64,000 nt of DNA from Chryseolinea soli (lineage in GTDB: Bacteria > Bacteroidota > Bacteroidia > Cytophagales > Cyclobacteriaceae): assembly GCF_003589925.1 (NCBI RefSeq), contig NZ_CP032382.1:3782001-3846000 (forward strand). Reading direction: 5' to 3'. The notes beneath the pieces are model-generated. The model saw only the letters and a program-made list of their open reading frames with translations, was not told the DNA's origin and did no database searches. Both the position numbers and the translations under genes were made by a program. This document shows positions 52,592 to 63,211 of this stretch, one piece after another. Position 1 is the first letter of the stretch; each line of letters begins with the position of its first letter.

Positions 52592-52798
52592 ATGAAAATA
52601 TCGTTAACCGTAGTTCACGACTATCTGTATGAGAGAGATCAAGTAAAGATACAAATGATGGATGGCGCAACCATGAAAGGCTATATAGAAAGCTTGATCG
52701 ACGATAGATATTTGGTCTTTGCCTGGCGACGGTGTATGTTTTTTTTTATGCCAGTCATTATCCCAATGGAATATATCGATTCAATTGAACAGTCGTGA
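52592..52798 (+). CDS. Small hypothetical protein
   Basis: A 68-residue protein starting M-K-I-S-L-T-V-V-H-D-Y-L, with V-K-I-Q-M-M-D-G-A-T-M-K-G-Y-I and P-M-E-Y-I-D-S-I. The pattern of short strands recalls an Sm-like or RNA-chaperone-type small barrel, an impression only. ATG 52592 is preferred over a TTG start. Confidence 0.4.
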   Translation: MKISLTVVHDYLYERDQVKIQMMDGATMKGYIESLIDDRYLVFAWRRCMFFFMPVIIPMEYIDSIEQS

Positions 52799-52977
52799 GG
52801 AATGACATAAATTAATGAGTGCATATGTCGAGTATGCTTCGGCTTGGGTGTTGTCATTAGGGTCGAGTTAAAGGCCTCAAGGTATGAGCATCGTGAGTAC
52901 TTAAGCTCAAGCTTTCGGAAGATCATTTAAGTATAACTTTTTTAGAGAACTAGGTTGTTGAAAATTAGTCTTAGACC

Positions 52978-55900
52978 ATGATTTCACATTTCGCCGGTGT
53001 CCGAAGCCTTCGGTACCTATTCGTTGTCTGTTTTATTTTTTCCACACTCGCTTCGTATTCCCAAACGTTTACGGGCGCGCCCACAATTTCATCAGCGGGG
53101 CCTTATTGCGCAGGTTCGTCTATTACTATTAACTGGGCTATCTCCAGTAATTTTACTGTGGGGAACACGTTTGCGGTGCAATTGTCGAGCGCAGCCGGTT
53201 CCTTTGCAGCACCGACCACTTTGGGATCGGTTAGCAGTACAAATGCAACATCCCTGGCTGTGACAATACCACTTGGACAGGCGGCAGGCGCTGGATACCA
53301 GGTGCGTGTAACCAGTACCAACCCTACGTTGACCAGCAGTAGCAGTGCTGCTTTTACGATTACTGCCCTTGGTATAAGCGCACCCACTGTGACCGGGTCT
53401 CCATTCTGTGCAGGCACGACATTCAATATTGCCAACAACCTGGCGAACGCCTGTAATTTCGGAGTGGGAAATACCTTTACGGTTCAGCTATCCAATAGCG
53501 CCGGAAGTTTTGCCGCGCCCACCACCATTGGTTCCACCGCGTCTGTTACGGCGGGCAATATTTCGGTTACCCTGCCAATTGGGGCAACGGCGGGAGCAGG
53601 ATACTTGATCCGCGTGGTGAGTTCCAATCCGGTTGTAACGGGCACTAACAGCGCGGCATTTACGATCAGAGACCTCGGATTAAATGCTCCGACCGTGACG
53701 GGGTCGCCTTTTTGCTTGGGCGGCACCTACAGCATCACTAATAATCTCAGCAACAGCTGCACGTTTGGGGCAGGCAACATATTCAATGTAGAGCTTTCAG
53801 ACGGGTCGGGAGGTTTTGCCGCCCCCACAGTCATCGGCACATCGTCCTCCACGAGCGGCGGTGCGATTGGTGTGACAATTCCCACGGGGACGACGCCCGC
53901 CGCGGGCTATAGAATGCGTGTTACCAGTACGAACCCAGTATTGACCAGTGCGAACAATGGCGCCAACCTCACCGTCAGCGCGTATGGACTTAACGTGCCG
54001 ACTTTTGCAGGGACAGCCTTTTGCCCCAACCAGGCCGTCACCGTGAATTACACAGTTCTGAATTCGTGCGGCTTGCCCAACACACCTTCGGCCAATGTTT
54101 TTACCGCCCAGTTATCTAACTCCTTTGGAAGTTTTGCCAGTCCTACAGCCATCGGCACAGCAACCTCAAACACGTCAGGCTCCATTAGCGCGACGATACC
54201 GGTAGGTGCCATTCCCGGCAATGGCTACCGGATACGCGTTGTGAGCTCTAATCCAGGCCCCGGCCTGATCAGCGCAGACAACGGCACGAACCTGACGGTG
54301 AATGCAATCAACTTGACTGCGCCAACCTTTGCGGCGACTACTTTTTGTTCTGGGGCGACCTTTACGCTGAGCTACACCTTTGTGAGCGGTTGTGATTTTA
54401 TCGCTGGGAATACTTTTACAGCGCAACTCTCCGACGCCTCGGGTAGCTTTGCCTCGCCCACCACCATTGGAACTTCAAGTGCAACCGCGCCGGGGAGTTT
54501 CAGCGTAACTATTCCAACAACCACGGCGTCGGGATCCAGCTACCGTATTCGCGTGGTAGCTTCTAACCCTGCCGTGACCAGCCCGGACAACGGCACCAAC
54601 CTCACGATCAATGCATTCGGCATAAACGCGCCGACATTTGCAGCTACATCGTTTTGCCAGGGCCAGCCATTCACAATAAGTTATACGATTCAAAACGCCT
54701 GTGCCTTTCCCAACACGCCCTCGAATAACGTTTTTACGGCACAGTTGTCAGACCCTTTGGGAAGCTTCGCCGCTCCGACGACCCTTGGCACAGTGACCGC
54801 CACAGGCCCGGGCACCATTGCAGCGACCATACCTGGGGGAACGGTGGCCGGTACTGCCTATCGCATACGTGTAGTCAGTTCCAACCCGGGTACGGGTGTG
54901 ATCGGTGCAAATAACGGAGTCGACCTGACCATCAATGCGAGCGCAGGGAACCCGAATGTGTTTGGTACCACCGCGTGGAATGCATATGCATACTCGGGCA
55001 CTGCTTTTCCCATTACCAACAACACGTATCTGGGTACATATACGGAAACCAATTTGAGTTTTGACTCGCGCAACCGATGGGTCAACACTGCGGGGCCGGG
55101 TGCGGCCGATGCTTCTTCGGGTTCAGGCTATGCAGGATGCCCCGTTGGGGCAACAAGCTATTCGGTTAGTTTCAAGCGAACGAACTTTACATGCGGTTAC
55201 TACCAGATCGACATTCCTGCGCACGATGATGATGTACGATTGTTTATCAACGGAAGCCTGGTGTTCAGTCACATTGCCGGGTGTTGCGATTCGCATACCA
55301 ATGCGTGGACAGGTTTTCTGAATGCGTCGTCGACTATTGAGTTCCAGTTTTTGAATGGCAGCGGGCCGGGCTATTTGCAAGTGGCCTTTAGTGCAACGGC
55401 AAATCCGCTGACGATATCGCCAAATATTGTTCAATGCTCGGCCCCTGTAACGCCGGCTACACTTTCGGTTAGCGCGCCGATTGCATTAACCTATGCCTGG
55501 ACGCCGACGACCGGTTTGACCCCGGCCAGTGGACTAGGCGCGAACGTGCAGGCTGCTCCCACCACCACGACCACATATACTGCTACCGGCACGGACGCCG
55601 CGACAGGCTGCAGTGTAGCGAAAACAGTTACCGTGACCGTTTCAAATGCCACGCCCACACTTACGCTTACTAGCGTGCCGGCCACCATATGTTCGGGCCT
55701 GGTGACCTCGACGCTGTCTGTGAGCGGGGCATCTACGTATACTTGGTCGCCATCGGCGGGTTTAAGCGCCACCACGGGAAATGTTGTCACTGCTAATCCG
55801 CCGTCGACAACCACTTACACCGCAGTGGGGAACAATGGTTGCGCAGCGCCTGCCGGCAGCGCTTCGGCAATCACCACTGTGACCGTTCAGAACGTGCCCG

Positions 55901-58821
55901 GTTCGCCGTCGCCTACCACCTTTGGCAATGGCACATGGAATGTTTTTAGCCACAACAACACTACATTAAACGATTACTACGGCTACTACACCGAAAACAA
56001 CCTCAGCTTTAATACCGCCACGCGATGGGCCGGTGCCAGCGGACCGTCGGTTGCGAATGCGGCTTCCGGTTTAGCATACCAGGGATGTGCGACGGGGACC
56101 ACAAACTATTCGATGAGCTTCCGCCGCACCAACTTTGCCTGCGGATATTACCAGATCGATATTCCCTATCAGGACGACTACTTAACCCTGTTAATAGACG
56201 GTGTGCAGGTATTTCAAAGAAATGCCTTTACTTCTACGCTGCAAAGCAATGTATGGACGGGGTTTCTGGGGCCGACTTCCACCGTAGAGTTTCAGTTGAT
56301 CAATTTGGGAGGGTCTGGTGCCCTGCAAGTTTCTTTCGTGGCGTCTTCCTCGCGGCCGCAGTCGCTGAACACCGACATTGTGATTTGCGCAGGAACGGGT
56401 GCTGCACTTAGCGCCACATCGGCCATCGCAGGCGCTACGTATAGCTGGTCGGCAAGTCCATCCGCTACAATCAGTTTTACGCCTGCGGCCACCGGGTCAA
56501 GCCCAACGATTCAAACGACGGGTGCCACGCCAGGCGGAAATTATACCGTCACCAATACATTGACCGATGCAGCGAAGACCGGCTGTTCGACTTCAAAAAC
56601 TTTTACAATGACAGTCGATCCCCTGCCCAATACGACGGTAGCGCCTACATCGGGTACTGTCAGCTGCCCAACCTCTGGAATTACCTTGACAGCGAGTGGG
56701 GCCGCCAGTTATATATGGAGCCCCGCCGCCGGGCTGAGTGCGACCACCGGCTTTTCGGTTGTAGCCACACCGAACGTTACGACCACCTATACGGTGCAAG
56801 GCTCCAACAACTGCGCTACCAATTCAGCAACATCGACCATCACGGTGATTCCGCTTGCCTCGGTCTCCACCTTCCCGACAGGGACTTGGAACGTGTACGG
56901 CTTTAATTCAACTACCATTGGCACCAGCTATCAAGGCTACTATACAGAAAACGGAAGTGGCGTTACAGGATTAAGTTTTGATACGCGAACAAGGTGGACT
57001 TCGGGCGCTGCCCCATCCACCGCAAATACGACAAACGGTGCGGCCTGGTTGGGTTGCACCATGAACGCTACCAACATCAGCCTTAGCTTCAAACGGACGG
57101 GATTCACCTGTGGTGTTTATCAACTGGATGTTCCGGCGCACGACGATGATTTTTTCTTGTTCATCAATGGCGTTCAAGTAGCACAGCACGTCGGGTGCTG
57201 CGACGCCCACACCAATGTGTGGACAGGTTCTCTGAACGCAAACTCTACGGTGGAGTGGCAAATGAAACAAATCACGGCCGGTTCGTTTCTACAGGTTGCT
57301 TTCAGTCTCGTAGCTCAAACTGCCGGCACTTCGGTGTGGCTGGGCGGGACGAGCAACGACTGGTTCACCGCCAGCAACTGGTGCAACGGTGTGCCTACCT
57401 CCGCAACCGACGTGCTGATCCTGGCGGCTGGGCCGCAGAACATGCCGGTGATCGCAGGCAGTGGTGCAGTGGCCAGAAATGTTACTATTAGCCCGGCTAT
57501 TGCGGCGGGTACGTACAACAACGCCATTGCAGCATCCACCCTTACCACCAATGCCTTTAACCTGGATGTGTATGGCAACTGGAACAATGGCGGCACATTT
57601 GCGGCCAACACCGGTACGGTGAGTTTTGTGGGCACAAATAGCGGCAACACCGTTGCTACCACTAACCCGCAAACCTTTAATAACCTAGTTATTAATAAAA
57701 ACAACGGGATTACCTTTTCCTCGGGCACAAACCAAGTACGCGGTGACATGAATTTCACCAATGGAATCGTTACTCAAAATGCGACGCTACAAGTGTTGAA
57801 CGGGGGTACAGTTTCAGGTGCTTCCAATAGTAGTTTTGTCAATGGGTCCATGACCAAAGTTGGCACCAATGCGTTTACCTTTCCGATTGGCAAAGGTGCA
57901 TTATATCGGCCGATCGCTATCTCCGCGCCGGCCGTTGCCACTGACGCGTACACGGCACAATACTTCAACACCACGCCAAACGGAGCGTATCCTAACGCCC
58001 AACGCGCCGTGACGCTTGATCACGTGAGCAACGCTGAGTATTGGATGTTGAGCAGGACCGCAGGCACCTCTAATGTGAATGTGACGCTGCGTTGGGCAAG
58101 CAATAGTGGCGGCGTCGGAAACTTAAGTTCGCTGCGTGTGGCGGCATGGAACGGTTCGTTGTGGACGGATGAAGGAAGCGGCGGCACGACGGGAACCACG
58201 ACGGCGGGCACGGTGGTAAATGCTGCGCCGTCTATCGTGTACGGTCCATTTACATTCGGGACGACTGACAATGGAAATGCGTTGCCTGTTGAACTCGCAA
58301 GTTTTGATTGCGGATTAAATGCCGAAGGGATCGTGGAATTAAAATGGACGACGGCTTCCGAAAGGGAAAGCGATTATTTTGACGTGGAACGAACGGTCGA
58401 TGCAAAATCGTTTGACGCCATCGGCCGCGTCGAGGCCAGCGGGAACAGTAATGTTAAGGTGAAGTACACGTACCTGGACCTGACGGCGCACGGCGGAATG
58501 TTCTACTATCGGCTGAAGCAAGTGGATTTCGACAGAAAGGCCACGTATCATTCTTTGTGCGCAGTGAAAGCCAGCCGCAAAAAAGACGATTTCTCTTTAT
58601 TTCCCAATCCTGCGTACGGATCGACGAGCATCGACCTGAACGGTTCTATCTGCAATTCCCTAGCGGTTGTCAACAGCCTGGGACAAAAGATTGACGTTGT
58701 CTATGCCGTTGTGAATGGGCAGGTTAATATTTCTACTTCAACGCTTGCACGCGGCGTGTATGTGATAGACCTATTTATTGATAACAGAGCGATTAAACTT
58801 AAGCTGGTAGTTGATGAATAA
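52978..58821 (+). CDS. Large repetitive surface protein with T9SS sorting domain
   Basis: A 1947-residue secreted protein. After a signal peptide (about residues 1-28) come six tandem Ig-like repeats of about 102-108 residues (about 33-655), each with A-P-T-V/F-x-G/A-x-x-F-C, N-x-F-T-A/V-Q-L-S, G-S-F-A-A/S-P-T and R-V-V/T-S-S/T-N-P. Three copies of a lectin- or PA14-like module follow, marked by S-F-K/R-R-T-N/G-F-T/A-C-G-Y/V-Y-Q (near 730, 1050 and 1375) and separated by PKD- or Ig-like Thr/Ser-rich spacers. The last 80 residues are a type IX secretion sorting domain (F-S-L-F-P-N-P-A-Y-G and closing L-K-L-V-V-D-E). A cell-surface or adhesion role is inferred. Confidence 0.85.
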   Translation: MISHFAGVRSLRYLFVVCFIFSTLASYSQTFTGAPTISSAGPYCAGSSITINWAISSNFTVGNTFAVQLSSAAGSFAAPTTLGSVSSTNATSLAVTIPLGQAAGAGYQVRVTSTNPTLTSSSSAAFTITALGISAPTVTGSPFCAGTTFNIANNLANACNFGVGNTFTVQLSNSAGSFAAPTTIGSTASVTAGNISVTLPIGATAGAGYLIRVVSSNPVVTGTNSAAFTIRDLGLNAPTVTGSPFCLGGTYSITNNLSNSCTFGAGNIFNVELSDGSGGFAAPTVIGTSSSTSGGAIGVTIPTGTTPAAGYRMRVTSTNPVLTSANNGANLTVSAYGLNVPTFAGTAFCPNQAVTVNYTVLNSCGLPNTPSANVFTAQLSNSFGSFASPTAIGTATSNTSGSISATIPVGAIPGNGYRIRVVSSNPGPGLISADNGTNLTVNAINLTAPTFAATTFCSGATFTLSYTFVSGCDFIAGNTFTAQLSDASGSFASPTTIGTSSATAPGSFSVTIPTTTASGSSYRIRVVASNPAVTSPDNGTNLTINAFGINAPTFAATSFCQGQPFTISYTIQNACAFPNTPSNNVFTAQLSDPLGSFAAPTTLGTVTATGPGTIAATIPGGTVAGTAYRIRVVSSNPGTGVIGANNGVDLTINASAGNPNVFGTTAWNAYAYSGTAFPITNNTYLGTYTETNLSFDSRNRWVNTAGPGAADASSGSGYAGCPVGATSYSVSFKRTNFTCGYYQIDIPAHDDDVRLFINGSLVFSHIAGCCDSHTNAWTGFLNASSTIEFQFLNGSGPGYLQVAFSATANPLTISPNIVQCSAPVTPATLSVSAPIALTYAWTPTTGLTPASGLGANVQAAPTTTTTYTATGTDAATGCSVAKTVTVTVSNATPTLTLTSVPATICSGLVTSTLSVSGASTYTWSPSAGLSATTGNVVTANPPSTTTYTAVGNNGCAAPAGSASAITTVTVQNVPGSPSPTTFGNGTWNVFSHNNTTLNDYYGYYTENNLSFNTATRWAGASGPSVANAASGLAYQGCATGTTNYSMSFRRTNFACGYYQIDIPYQDDYLTLLIDGVQVFQRNAFTSTLQSNVWTGFLGPTSTVEFQLINLGGSGALQVSFVASSSRPQSLNTDIVICAGTGAALSATSAIAGATYSWSASPSATISFTPAATGSSPTIQTTGATPGGNYTVTNTLTDAAKTGCSTSKTFTMTVDPLPNTTVAPTSGTVSCPTSGITLTASGAASYIWSPAAGLSATTGFSVVATPNVTTTYTVQGSNNCATNSATSTITVIPLASVSTFPTGTWNVYGFNSTTIGTSYQGYYTENGSGVTGLSFDTRTRWTSGAAPSTANTTNGAAWLGCTMNATNISLSFKRTGFTCGVYQLDVPAHDDDFFLFINGVQVAQHVGCCDAHTNVWTGSLNANSTVEWQMKQITAGSFLQVAFSLVAQTAGTSVWLGGTSNDWFTASNWCNGVPTSATDVLILAAGPQNMPVIAGSGAVARNVTISPAIAAGTYNNAIAASTLTTNAFNLDVYGNWNNGGTFAANTGTVSFVGTNSGNTVATTNPQTFNNLVINKNNGITFSSGTNQVRGDMNFTNGIVTQNATLQVLNGGTVSGASNSSFVNGSMTKVGTNAFTFPIGKGALYRPIAISAPAVATDAYTAQYFNTTPNGAYPNAQRAVTLDHVSNAEYWMLSRTAGTSNVNVTLRWASNSGGVGNLSSLRVAAWNGSLWTDEGSGGTTGTTTAGTVVNAAPSIVYGPFTFGTTDNGNALPVELASFDCGLNAEGIVELKWTTASERESDYFDVERTVDAKSFDAIGRVEASGNSNVKVKYTYLDLTAHGGMFYYRLKQVDFDRKATYHSLCAVKASRKKDDFSLFPNPAYGSTSIDLNGSICNSLAVVNSLGQKIDVVYAVVNGQVNISTSTLARGVYVIDLFIDNRAIKLKLVVDE

Positions 58822-59150
58822 TCGTGGTAGTAGAAAGCGTGCTACGTTCATTCACTAGTTAAAGTCCCGGTAATCATGTGACGATCTGAAAAGCGTTTAT
58901 GTCGGCACTGGACCTGAAAGGAAACGCCGAACAGCATGGGATCTGCAAATTACACCCATGTGCCAGTTGTGTCGAGGCGTTTTTGAAAATGATCAGGAAG
59001 GGAACTTAAGAAATGATTTCTTCATAGGGACACAGGGATAAAGGATGGCAACGGTTAATAAATGCAACTATGCCATTCTTTCTGATAAGACATTGAATAG
59101 TAACATTGTCAACGACCAATATATCGTCATAACCTACCGGACATTCAAAC
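58822..59150. other. Gap between the surface-protein gene and the export operon
   Basis: No gene seen in these 329 bases. A 75-codon open frame (59045-59272) overlaps the next gene in another frame and has a random-looking translation. The promoter of the export operon should lie here; I could not assign a clear one. Confidence 0.35.
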
Positions 59151-59642
59151 ATGCAGGAAGAACATCAGCTCATAGAACTTGTCCCAAATTTCGGCGAAAT
59201 CGGAATTCTTTTGTCTTTTTGTCTCGCAGCGTTAGTCGTTGTAGGATTTCGTCGAGTGAAGGCGAGGGATAAAGAACGTCCCTACATTACTCAGCTCGTC
59301 TCCGATCTGAACCAAGTTGGCTTTTTTGACTTAATTGTGGATAAGCGAGGCAAGCTAGACGTTTATCGCATTTTGCAAAAAGTCCCTGTGCTTATTAGAA
59401 CGACAACTCAGGAGCTTTCGCAAGACCGACTCAGTAACGGTACACTATCCAAGAGTTTGGGGAAATTGCATCGGGATATCGAAGCCATCCTCTACCACCC
59501 GAACGTAGCACATATGCTCCACGATACCGAAGAGATGAAATTGGATTGCGTTGGAATTGACAAGCTAACAGATCTTCACAAGTCATTTAGAACGTTAATT
59601 CGAAGGTATGACTCAAATTTGTTAAGGCCATTCGGAGATTAA
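59151..59642 (+). CDS. Single-pass membrane protein, unknown function
   Basis: A 163-residue protein with one membrane segment near residues 15-33 and a helical, charged cytoplasmic part (D-K-E-R-P-Y-I-T-Q-L-V-S-D-L-N-Q-V-G-F-F-D). It is followed after 70 bases by the ABC exporter and is probably in the same operon. I recognise no domain; an accessory or immunity role in export is a guess. Confidence 0.55.
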   Translation: MQEEHQLIELVPNFGEIGILLSFCLAALVVVGFRRVKARDKERPYITQLVSDLNQVGFFDLIVDKRGKLDVYRILQKVPVLIRTTTQELSQDRLSNGTLSKSLGKLHRDIEAILYHPNVAHMLHDTEEMKLDCVGIDKLTDLHKSFRTLIRRYDSNLLRPFGD

Positions 59643-59712
59643 AAAAAAAATAAACAAATAGCTCCATGACTTTCTTGAAGGGTTTTTCTCAATTCAATCT
59701 GAAAATAAACGT

Positions 59713-61893
59713 ATGACTAACGACCGAATAGTTCGCATTTTACGGGAGGCTGCTCTGGTTCTAAAGCACGACTTTGATGCCACCAGTTTGCGCTTCATCG
59801 AGGTAAACAATCGTCGCTATGCCCTGTCCGATTTCGCCGAGTTCAAACGCGACCTGCTTGAGGCCGGAAGTAAAATCCGGATGCTATTTCTGGAGTATAC
59901 TCTGGAATGGGACACCTTTCATGCTTTTGCTAAACAAGAAGACAGCCCATTGCTTCTTTTTCAAAAAAAAGGCGATGCCCTGGAGCCGTTCCTCCTTAGC
60001 CCAGTGATACGCAATGAACGGCATGGAATTGAAATTCGGGAACATGAGACGGTTGAGCAACAATTTAACTCGGAAGAGCGTTCTTGGCTTACCAACGATC
60101 AAGGCCAAATAATTTTCTTCGTGGTCGTCGCCTACCAGAATCTGGTCAGCGAATACGAATTTGACCAGTCTGCCAAAGGGGAATATCTCTCCCCACTCCG
60201 TAGGCTGCTCCGCTTGCTGGCAACGGAGCGGAGGGACATATTTTATATCTTATTCTATGCAATTATTATCGGCTTGACAAGCTTGATACTGCCCTTAGGC
60301 ATTCAATCGACCATTGAACTGATCTCCGGAGGTGTCGTTTTTAGTTCTGTTTATATCCTTATCGCCGTCGTCATCGTGGGGGTACTTATCGCCGGTGGAC
60401 TTCAAATCATGCAGATCAGTTTCGTGGAATACCTGCAGCAGCGAATCTTTACCAAGGCCGCCCTGGAGTTTACCTTCCGCATTCCACGGATAAAAATCGA
60501 GTCAATTCTAAACAATTATGCGCCCGAGCTCGTCAACCGGTTCTTTGACATACTTACCATACAGAAGGGCCTACCAAAACTTCTTATCGATCTCTCTTCA
60601 GGCACCATTCAGATTTTATTCGGCCTGGCGTTGCTTTCTCTTTACCACCCATTCTTTGTTTTTTTTAGCCTAATTCTGGTGGCGACATTAGTCATTATTT
60701 TTTACCTAACCGGTCCCAAAGGCCTGCACTCGTCGATCCAAGAGTCAAAGTACAAATACAAAGTGGCGCAATGGCTCGAAGAACTCGCACGGGCGCTTAA
60801 CTCTTTCAAGCTCGCTGGAACGACGGACCTTCCCATTAAGAAAACAGATTACAACGTTAATAATTACCTGAAGTACCGGAAGATTCATTTTAAGACCCTG
60901 CTCATTCAATTCTCCTTTATCCTCCTTTTCAAAGCCGCCGTCACCGGAGGCCTACTCATTATGGGTACGGTTCTGGTTATCAACCGCGAAATAACACTTG
61001 GACAATTCGTTGCTTCTGAAGTCATCATTATTCTTATTCTCAGTGCCGTTGAGAAGATTATCATGTACATGGACGTCGTCTATGACCTTCTTACGGCAGT
61101 GGATAAAATAGCGCATGTAACAGATTTGCCACTCGAAAAAGTAGGGGGGATCGATTTCCCAAAGGGATCTTGGCAGGCCGGATATGCAATTACCACAAAA
61201 GACTTACGCTATAAGTATCCCGATACAAAGGACTACATTCTTCAAGGCGTGAACCTAGATATAAAAGCCGGTGAACGTGTTTGCATTACCGGGGGGGGCG
61301 GGTCTGGAAAAACAACGTTAACCAACATTCTAGCCGGTATGCATCCTAGCTTTGAAGGAATTGTGACCATCAACAACTACTCCATCCGTGATCTTGACCT
61401 GGCACATTTGCGCGACAAGATTGCCAAGAATATTTCGCCGGAAGACATCTTTGACGGAACGATCTACGAAAACATTACCATAGGCAAGCCAATGGAAAGC
61501 GTTGAAGATGCTATCCAGGCACTCCAGAAAGTAGGCCTTTCCGATCAAATCAATGCTCTACCTGAGGGCCTCAGCACCCCGCTGCTCAGCGCAGGCAAAG
61601 GCCTGTCCTCTTCCATGATTCAAAAATTGATACTGGCCCGCTGCCTGGCGAAAAAACCTGGACTTCTTATTCTCAATGACTTTTTCAGCGGTCTAAAAAA
61701 AGATACGAAACTGGCCTTAGTGAATGCAGCCATATCCAGCGCTAATCCCTGGACGCTCATCGCCGTGTCTAATGACCCTATCGTAATGGCTGCCTGCGAC
61801 CGCATCATTGTACTTAACAAAGGAATTGTCTCTACGCAAGGAGCCTTTGAAGATTTAGTCAAACAAGGTGCCCTCAATACCTACATCTATTAA
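59713..61893 (+). CDS. ABC exporter of type I secretion type with degenerate ATPase motifs
   Basis: A 726-residue HlyB/peptidase-containing-transporter-like protein. The first 175 residues are cytoplasmic and unlike a normal C39 peptidase (no clear Cys/His pair). Six membrane segments cover about 178-470. In the ATPase domain Walker A is intact (G-G-G-G-S-G-K-T-T, about 528-536), but the signature reads L-S-S-S-M-I-Q-K-L (near 620) rather than L-S-G-G-Q, Walker B reads L-L-I-L-N-D-F-F (near 650) with Asn for Asp and Asp for the catalytic Glu, and the H-loop His is replaced (V-S-N-D-P). The HlyD- and TolC-like genes follow directly. ATP turnover may be weak. Confidence 0.85.
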   Translation: MTNDRIVRILREAALVLKHDFDATSLRFIEVNNRRYALSDFAEFKRDLLEAGSKIRMLFLEYTLEWDTFHAFAKQEDSPLLLFQKKGDALEPFLLSPVIRNERHGIEIREHETVEQQFNSEERSWLTNDQGQIIFFVVVAYQNLVSEYEFDQSAKGEYLSPLRRLLRLLATERRDIFYILFYAIIIGLTSLILPLGIQSTIELISGGVVFSSVYILIAVVIVGVLIAGGLQIMQISFVEYLQQRIFTKAALEFTFRIPRIKIESILNNYAPELVNRFFDILTIQKGLPKLLIDLSSGTIQILFGLALLSLYHPFFVFFSLILVATLVIIFYLTGPKGLHSSIQESKYKYKVAQWLEELARALNSFKLAGTTDLPIKKTDYNVNNYLKYRKIHFKTLLIQFSFILLFKAAVTGGLLIMGTVLVINREITLGQFVASEVIIILILSAVEKIIMYMDVVYDLLTAVDKIAHVTDLPLEKVGGIDFPKGSWQAGYAITTKDLRYKYPDTKDYILQGVNLDIKAGERVCITGGGGSGKTTLTNILAGMHPSFEGIVTINNYSIRDLDLAHLRDKIAKNISPEDIFDGTIYENITIGKPMESVEDAIQALQKVGLSDQINALPEGLSTPLLSAGKGLSSSMIQKLILARCLAKKPGLLILNDFFSGLKKDTKLALVNAAISSANPWTLIAVSNDPIVMAACDRIIVLNKGIVSTQGAFEDLVKQGALNTYIY

Positions 61894-61904
61894 ATCCGTC
61901 CACT

Positions 61905-63200
61905 ATGCTAAAGCTTTCTTCTCATCATATTGACAAGATGATTCCGCAGGACAAGTTATACTCCCTACGAGCACTGAAGCCACCAAAGGCCGGAAAGGTC
62001 CTGGCCCGATGGCTCCTTGTCCTCTGTTTGATATTTCTGGTCTTTCTATTCCTACCCTGGCAACAGAACATTCGTGGAACGGGAAAGGTAACAGCCTTGA
62101 ACCCCATGAACAGACCCCAAACCATTGAGGCCGTCATTGCAGGGCAAATCCGGAAATGGCATGTAAACGAGGGGCAATCCGTTAAAAAAGGGGACACCAT
62201 AGTCACCATCAGCGAAGTAAAAGAGAAATACTTCGACCCGCAGCTCCTCCTTCGGCTACGCGAACAGATCAACGCCAAAGAGAGCAGTCTTCAATCCAAA
62301 GATCAAAAGTCCCAGGCCTTGAAACGTCAGATCAAAGCACTACATGAGGGCATGCAGAATAAAATAGATCAGACTAAGGCCAAGCTGCAAGCAGAGAAAT
62401 TCAGATACCAAAACGCTGAAAATCTCTATCAGCGTAACAAGAAATTGTACGAAGCCGGAAACATTCCACTGACCAAATTTCAGGACATCGAGTATAAGTA
62501 TCAAGGCGCGCAAGCGGACCTCACAAACGCAAGGATTGAGCCCGATAGAATTCAAGCCGAATACCTGGATAAAATCAATAAAGTAGAGTCTGATTTAAGC
62601 AACACCCTTGCAGAAATCTTCGATGGCCAGGGTGAATTGGCCAAATACCGGAATGAATTTGCCAACACGCAGATACGTGTCAGTCAATATCAAATCCTTT
62701 CACCCCAAGACGGCACGGTGGTAAAGGCCATGAAGGCCGGGCTAGGTGAAACCATCAAGGAAGGAGAGCCTGTCTGTACCATTATGCCCATAGCCGCCGA
62801 CGTGGCTGTGGAACTATACGTGAAAGCCATGGACGTTCCCTTGTTAAGCAAAGGCAGAAAGGTAAGAATTCATTTCGATGGGTGGCCCGCCCTTCAGTTT
62901 TCGGGTTGGCCAAGTGTTTCGGTTGGGACCTTCGCCGGAACAGTTGAAGTGATCGACTACGTTAACTCTAGGCCTGGCGAGTTCCGAGTTCTGGTAGTAC
63001 CCGATGCAGAAGACCTGCCGTGGCCTAAACAACTCAGAAATGGCTCAGGAATAAAAGGATGGGTAATGCTTGATGACGTGCCCGTATGGTATGAAATCTG
63101 GAGACAGCTCAACGGATTCCCCCCCAGCCTCTACGAAGAACCTTTGGACGAAGTCATGAAGCCAAAAATTGATAAACAATCTACCGAAAGTAAAAAGTAA
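61905..63200 (+). CDS. HlyD-family periplasmic adaptor protein
   Basis: A 431-residue protein with one membrane segment at about residues 33-55, then a lipoyl-like half (G-T-G-K-V-T, V-I-A-G-Q-I-R-K-W-H-V-N-E-G-Q-S-V-K-K-G-D at about 75-100), a long helical hairpin (about 115-255), and the second lipoyl-like half with S-P-Q-D-G-T-V-V-K-A (about 265-275). This is the membrane-fusion protein that links the ABC exporter to the TolC-type channel. It starts 11 bases after the exporter stop. Confidence 0.9.
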   Translation: MLKLSSHHIDKMIPQDKLYSLRALKPPKAGKVLARWLLVLCLIFLVFLFLPWQQNIRGTGKVTALNPMNRPQTIEAVIAGQIRKWHVNEGQSVKKGDTIVTISEVKEKYFDPQLLLRLREQINAKESSLQSKDQKSQALKRQIKALHEGMQNKIDQTKAKLQAEKFRYQNAENLYQRNKKLYEAGNIPLTKFQDIEYKYQGAQADLTNARIEPDRIQAEYLDKINKVESDLSNTLAEIFDGQGELAKYRNEFANTQIRVSQYQILSPQDGTVVKAMKAGLGETIKEGEPVCTIMPIAADVAVELYVKAMDVPLLSKGRKVRIHFDGWPALQFSGWPSVSVGTFAGTVEVIDYVNSRPGEFRVLVVPDAEDLPWPKQLRNGSGIKGWVMLDDVPVWYEIWRQLNGFPPSLYEEPLDEVMKPKIDKQSTESKK

Positions 63201-63211
63201 AAAAGATCTCT

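Noticed and set aside
55491..55814. Long minus-strand open frames inside the large surface-protein gene
   Set aside because: They are shadows of the repetitive Thr/Ser/Ala-rich coding sequence; no start context or neighbours support them.
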